In this document: piece after piece, positions 11,245-14,571 of the stretch | How positions within the stretch are numbered: position 1 is the first letter of the stretch | Layout of the letters: each line of letters begins with the position of its first letter | Source: Nanobdellota archaeon | GTDB taxonomy: Archaea; Nanobdellota; Nanobdellia; Pacearchaeales; UBA12030 | Assembly: GCA_018829485.1 (NCBI GenBank) | Contig: JAHJTU010000019.1 | Location: 1-14,571, forward strand | Length of the DNA: 14,571 nucleotides | Direction of reading: 5' to 3' | The notes under the pieces: model-generated | Seen by the model: the letters and a program-made list of their open reading frames with translations, nothing else | Database searches by the model: none | What the model was told of the DNA's origin: nothing | Program-made: the position numbers and the translations under genes

Positions 11245-12483
11245 ATGAAAACCCATTTTAGTGCACCATTAGATGTACAGATAGAATTAACCGAGAAATG
11301 TAATTATGATTGTGGATATTGTTATAATTTTTTTGATCATAAGATTTCTAAAGAATTTATAAATAAAAAAGAAATAGATAAAATAATAAACCAACTTTAT
11401 GAAAATCAAGTTTTTTCTATTATTTTAACTGGTGGTGAGCCTTTATTAAATAGAGATACTTTATTTTATGCTGTTCATTTATTAAAAGAAAAGGGATTTG
11501 ATTCATATCTAAACACAAATTTATCCACACCAATTTCAAATGACGAAGCCAAAAAATTACAAGAACTTAATCTTATTCTCTTTTCATTTCCTTCTTCCAA
11601 TGAAAATATTTTTAGTGGAATAACTGGAAGTAAAAATTATAAGAGAGTTATTCAAAATCTAGAATTATTGGTTGAACATGGAGTGAATTTAGCTGCTAAT
11701 CAAGTAGTTACAAATGAGAATTTTAATGATGTATATAATACTGCAAAATTTTTATTTGAAAAATTTAAAATCAGGAAATTTTCTGCAACTCCTGTTAATC
11801 CATCAAGAAATAAACATAAAAATTATGAATTATCTAACCAAGAAATTCTTGAGACAGCTGAAACTTTATTAAAATTAGAAAAAGAATTGGGAATTGAGAC
11901 AGATATGCTTGATTGTTTTCCTTCTTGTTTTTTTCCAGAGTATATGAGCAAACATAGAATAGCTAGGCATGGTTGTGGAGCAGGTAAAACAACAGCAGTA
12001 ATCGGAGCAAATGGAGAAGTTAGAAGATGCACCAGATTAGAAAAAACCTATGGAAATTTATTTGCTGAACCATTTAAAAAAATATGGGGGAGAATGGTGC
12101 AAGAAGAAAAACATAAAAATAATATTTGTGATACATGTATAAATAGTTATAATTGTTATACTGGTTGTGAAAGTAGAGCACTTTTAAATTATGGTGTTGA
12201 CCCTTTAATAAAAGGTAGAATTGGTAAGATTAAAAGAGAAGGAATGGATGAGAATAAAAAGTATAGAATTAAAAAATTCAAAAATCGTCAAGAAGAAAAT
12301 GGAAATTATTTAATTACTGATGGTTATTCCATCATATTTGGAAATGAAAAATTATTAAAATTTATGAAAAAGATGTTAAATATAGAATTTAAGATTATAG
12401 AAATAAAAGATAAACTTGGAATAAAAGGAGAAAACCTAATAAAGCATTTATACGCTCTAGAAATGATAGAAGATGTTATTTAA
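11245..12483 (+). CDS. Radical SAM/SPASM peptide-modifying enzyme 1
   Basis: The 412-aa protein carries the radical SAM cluster motif CNYDCGYC (C19, C23, C26; CxxxCxxC) and TGGEPL (residues 62-67). The C-terminal SPASM part has C244, G257 then C262 (GX4C) and the exact CX2CX5CX3C set C295, C298, C304, C308. The usual final Cys after this set is absent; C224 and C228 earlier are extra candidates. Residues about 345-412 (NYLITDGYSIIFG, then EIKDKLGIKGENLI) look like a PqqD-type RiPP recognition element fused at the C terminus. It would cleave SAM to a 5'-deoxyadenosyl radical and modify the core of the peptide encoded 6 nt upstream. The gene overlaps the peptidase gene by 11 nt. Confidence 0.88.
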   Translation: MKTHFSAPLDVQIELTEKCNYDCGYCYNFFDHKISKEFINKKEIDKIINQLYENQVFSIILTGGEPLLNRDTLFYAVHLLKEKGFDSYLNTNLSTPISNDEAKKLQELNLILFSFPSSNENIFSGITGSKNYKRVIQNLELLVEHGVNLAANQVVTNENFNDVYNTAKFLFEKFKIRKFSATPVNPSRNKHKNYELSNQEILETAETLLKLEKELGIETDMLDCFPSCFFPEYMSKHRIARHGCGAGKTTAVIGANGEVRRCTRLEKTYGNLFAEPFKKIWGRMVQEEKHKNNICDTCINSYNCYTGCESRALLNYGVDPLIKGRIGKIKREGMDENKKYRIKKFKNRQEENGNYLITDGYSIIFGNEKLLKFMKKMLNIEFKIIEIKDKLGIKGENLIKHLYALEMIEDVI

Positions 12484-13141
12484 ATTAATCCCTAAAAAAA
12501 TAGTCAGCCAAAACATAATAGATTTTATTAGATTTCATTATAATAAAGATTTTGGAAAACTTAAAGATGTTATTAAAGTTGATATAAAAAAAGGATTATT
12601 CTTAAAGATTAAAAAAGGTTCAAGAGTGGGTAGAAAAGAACTTTTGAGATTACTCAAAAAAAACCATGAAAGGATTTCTCAAGATAAAATTAGAAAGATT
12701 AAAACTCTCTGGTATAGAAATGAAATAAAGATACTCAAAACTATAAAAAATATCACCGGAATTAAGATTTCAATAAAAAAGATTACTTGTTATCTTGATC
12801 CATACACAAAATTAGGTTTTTATGGTAAAAATCATATTAGTTTAAGTACAAATATAAAACTAAAAGATGTTTTATTTGTTATAGCACATGAACTTTTCCA
12901 TATCTTTTATTGGAGAAAAATAAAAAAACTTTCTTTAAAAATGAATAAAGAAAAAGAATGGATATTATCTGAAATAACTGTTTATTTATTACAAAAACAA
13001 CCAGAAATGAAGAGATTTTGGCCAAAATCTAAAATTTATTTATACCCTGAATTAAAAAAAGTATATAAATTAATTAAAAGAAATTGGAAGCCTAATGAAT
13101 TCAATAATTTCTTAATTAAAAGTTACTATTCTTTAAAATGA
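12473..13141 (+). CDS. HExxH metallopeptidase, probable leader peptidase
   Basis: The 222-aa protein is very Lys-rich and shows one clear motif, FVIAHELFHIFYW, with H139-E140-x-x-H143 as zinc ligands and E140 as the general base. E167 (ILSEITVYL), 24 residues later, is a good third ligand, as in gluzincins. No signal peptide or membrane helix is seen, so it acts in the cytoplasm. Sandwiched between two radical SAM genes, with overlaps of 11 nt and 4 nt, it is the only protease in the operon and probably removes the acidic leader after modification. A high pI (many Lys) would suit binding an acidic leader. Alternative: an unrelated housekeeping peptidase, which the tight overlaps make unlikely. 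Confidence 0.75.
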   Translation: MLFKLIPKKIVSQNIIDFIRFHYNKDFGKLKDVIKVDIKKGLFLKIKKGSRVGRKELLRLLKKNHERISQDKIRKIKTLWYRNEIKILKTIKNITGIKISIKKITCYLDPYTKLGFYGKNHISLSTNIKLKDVLFVIAHELFHIFYWRKIKKLSLKMNKEKEWILSEITVYLLQKQPEMKRFWPKSKIYLYPELKKVYKLIKRNWKPNEFNNFLIKSYYSLK

Positions 13142-14376
13142 AGATATTTGATTTAGAGAATCTTTTATTTGTAATAGAAGAAGAAACAGGCAGGTGGGGT
13201 TTTACAGAAAAGAACAATCAAAAATTAAAGAAATTACAAAGAGATTTACAGGATAAAAAATTTGAGGAAAAGAAGTACGAGGGTGTTGGCATATTTGCCT
13301 TAAACACAACAACTGAATGTAACTTAGATTGTATATACTGCTCAACAAAAAGACAAACAAGAGTAAAAACACTTGATTTTGGGGTTGGTAAAAGGGTGGT
13401 TGATTTGGTTTTAGAATTAGAGGAAAAAGACATTGTTTTCCATGGAAGTGAACCACTTATGGATTTTGAAGTAATAGAGAAATTAGTGAGATACGGAAGA
13501 CAAAAAGAACAACAATCTAGAAAAAGAATAAATTTTTCTATACAAACAAACTTATCCTTACTTCCTGAAAAGGTTCTTGATTTTATAAAAAAAGAGAATA
13601 TTGGTATTTCTACAAGTATAGATGGCAGATTCAAAATACATAATTTAACCAGACCATACAAAAATGGGAATGGTTCTTATGATGATGTTATTAATGGGAT
13701 TAACAAGGTTTTAAACTTTCAGGATGGGATTTCTATTGTAACTGTTATAACAAAGCACAATGTTAATCAACTTTCTGATATGGTATTGGATTTTGAAAAT
13801 AAAGGGGTGACCTCTATTCAATTTATTCCTGCTATTCCATGCGTTGATGAAAGAAAGTTTTTAACAACAAATGATGAATTAAAAGATAGCTATATTAATT
13901 TATTTGATCAGACTATTCAAAGATTAAAAAATGGAAAACAAAAAATAGAAGTTAAAAATCTCTCACAGTACCTATCTTCATTTTTCTTTGTAAATTCTAT
14001 AGATGCTTGTAGACAATGTAGTCCAAGTAGAGAACATCCTTTATTAGCTGTGGACACAAACGGTGATGTATACCCTTGTGATTTCTTTTGGGGTGAAAAA
14101 GAACTTGTGGCTGGAAATGTGCTTAAAGATGATTTGAAAACCATAATTAACAATCAAAATAATTTAAGATTTAGAGATATAAACAAAACAGAATGTGTAT
14201 CATGTACATGGAAGAAATTATGTGGAGGGGGTTGTTTGGCAGATTCTTACTTTTCTAAAAATTCAACACCTTACTATTGTAAAACACATAAAGCAATTTA
14301 TAGTTATTTAGTTAATAAGATTCCAGAAATGATTGAAGAAGGATTAATAAATAAAATCTTGGCTTGGGTAGAATAG
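13138..14376 (+). CDS. Radical SAM/SPASM peptide-modifying enzyme 2
   Basis: The 412-aa protein has an N-terminal extension of about 55 residues (MKIFDLENLLFVIEEETGRW and a coiled Lys/Gln/Asp stretch) before TTTECNLDCIYCSTK (C61, C65, C68). The glycine-rich motif reads HGSEPL. The SPASM domain is complete: C294, G309 then C314 (GX4C), then C353, C356, C362, C366 (CX2CX5CX3C) and C381. It is only distantly like enzyme 1 despite the identical length. It overlaps the peptidase gene by 4 nt (ATGA). The layout (N-terminal extension, full SPASM) is that of peptide maturases making C-C or thioether links. The two enzymes probably act in succession on the same precursor. Its stop is followed at once by hairpin repeat 5. 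Confidence 0.88.
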   Translation: MKIFDLENLLFVIEEETGRWGFTEKNNQKLKKLQRDLQDKKFEEKKYEGVGIFALNTTTECNLDCIYCSTKRQTRVKTLDFGVGKRVVDLVLELEEKDIVFHGSEPLMDFEVIEKLVRYGRQKEQQSRKRINFSIQTNLSLLPEKVLDFIKKENIGISTSIDGRFKIHNLTRPYKNGNGSYDDVINGINKVLNFQDGISIVTVITKHNVNQLSDMVLDFENKGVTSIQFIPAIPCVDERKFLTTNDELKDSYINLFDQTIQRLKNGKQKIEVKNLSQYLSSFFFVNSIDACRQCSPSREHPLLAVDTNGDVYPCDFFWGEKELVAGNVLKDDLKTIINNQNNLRFRDINKTECVSCTWKKLCGGGCLADSYFSKNSTPYYCKTHKAIYSYLVNKIPEMIEEGLINKILAWVE

Positions 14377-14442
14377 TTTTCCCAACTCCATAATAGCAAC
14401 ATTTTTAAGGGAAATGTTGCTTGTATTTATAGGTTAAGGAAC
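14377..14442 (+). repeat. Hairpin repeat, copy 5 of 5
   Basis: It begins on the base after the stop codon. Outer arms TTCC...AAC (14379-14386) pair with GTT...GGAA (14433-14441) with mismatches, and a perfect 10-bp apical stem AGCAACATTT (14395-14404) with AAATGTTGCT (14412-14421) closes a 7-nt loop TTAAGGG. The conserved core is AATAGCAACATTTTTAAGG. Its 3' arm contains a TATA-like TATTTATAGG, so it overlaps the promoter of the gene at 14455. The boxes TCCCAAC and GTTAAGG at the ends resemble the R''/R' boxes of integron attC sites, though not exactly. Confidence 0.7.
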
Positions 14443-14454
14443 AGAGAAAGAAAA

Positions 14455-14571
14455 ATGAAAGATAATACACCTTTAGAAGATATTCTGCAAGAGAAAGATA
14501 TGGATATAGAATCTTCTTTATTTTTTGTATTTGCAGATGATGAAACACCCCAGCTTGATTCTAAAAAGGGC
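14455..14571 (+). CDS. Start of a gene running off the window (first 39 codons)
   Basis: The open frame from ATG 14455 to the right edge encodes MKDNTPLEDILQEKDMDIES, then SLFFVFADDETPQLDSKKG. It is acidic at the start, with no signal peptide. Nothing here allows a family to be named. It lies just downstream of hairpin repeat 5, in the same position as the first genes of the other modules, so it is probably the first gene of the next module. Confidence 0.5.
   Translation, partial: MKDNTPLEDILQEKDMDIESSLFFVFADDETPQLDSKKG

Noticed and set aside
13202..14153. Long minus-strand open frames (13218-13661, 13202-13456, 13917-14153).
   Set aside because: They are antisense shadows of the second radical SAM gene, whose Cys motifs are intact; their translations lack domain character.
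7742..14442. Calling the hairpin repeats definite integron attC sites.
   Set aside because: No integrase is in the window, the right-hand box lacks a strict GTTRRRY in most copies, and copy 4 is shortened. Kept as a hypothesis only.

Overview
The window looks like part of an AT-rich archaeal genome, most likely a small-genome DPANN lineage (Woesearchaeota or Pacearchaeota type). The evidence is: two tRNA genes split by archaeal bulge-helix-bulge (BHB) type introns in the anticodon loop; TATA boxes placed so that many genes would be leaderless; short intergenic gaps; and many tiny winged-helix, zinc-ribbon and toxin-antitoxin (TA) genes. The lineage is inferred from style only, because no phylogenetic marker is present.

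Left part (1-7740). The window opens with the 3' end of a membrane-anchored DUF11-like surface protein. A two-gene cassette of unknown function, here named A (about 130 aa) and B (about 106 aa), then occurs three times (781-1521, 2902-3642, 7002-7739), with an A-to-B gap of exactly 24 nt each time. The copies are separated by unrelated genes. Copy 1 is followed by an intron-bearing tRNA-Tyr and copy 2 by an intron-bearing tRNA-Asp. Between the copies lie a hypothetical protein and a zinc-ribbon protein on the minus strand, a winged-helix/RelE toxin-antitoxin pair, two divergent small winged-helix genes, a membrane-anchored cyclophilin, and a Fic-family AMP-transferase whose promoter lies inside a perfect 14-bp inverted repeat.

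Right part (7740-14571). This is a run of accessory modules punctuated by five related hairpin repeats (about 7742, 8710, 9603, 10955 and 14377). Two modules are paralogous PIN-toxin/UPF0175-like antitoxin pairs in an unusual tail-to-tail arrangement with overlapping 3' ends. The next is a winged-helix/MNT nucleotidyltransferase plus HEPN pair, with the HEPN reading frame broken at an A6 run. The fourth is a four-gene operon (11041-14376) that I read as a ribosomally made, post-translationally modified peptide (RiPP) pathway: a 65-aa precursor ending in a period-five core (WNRCV-WGQCV-YRT), a radical SAM/SPASM enzyme, an HExxH metallopeptidase, and a second, different radical SAM/SPASM enzyme. 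A last gene starts at 14455 and runs off the window.

How the parts may fit: the modules right of 7740 behave like exchangeable cassettes separated by structured repeats, and the RiPP operon is the most novel cargo. The hairpin repeats could be recombination sites (attC-like), small structured RNAs, or promoter-proximal regulatory elements. No integrase or transposase is visible in the window to decide this.
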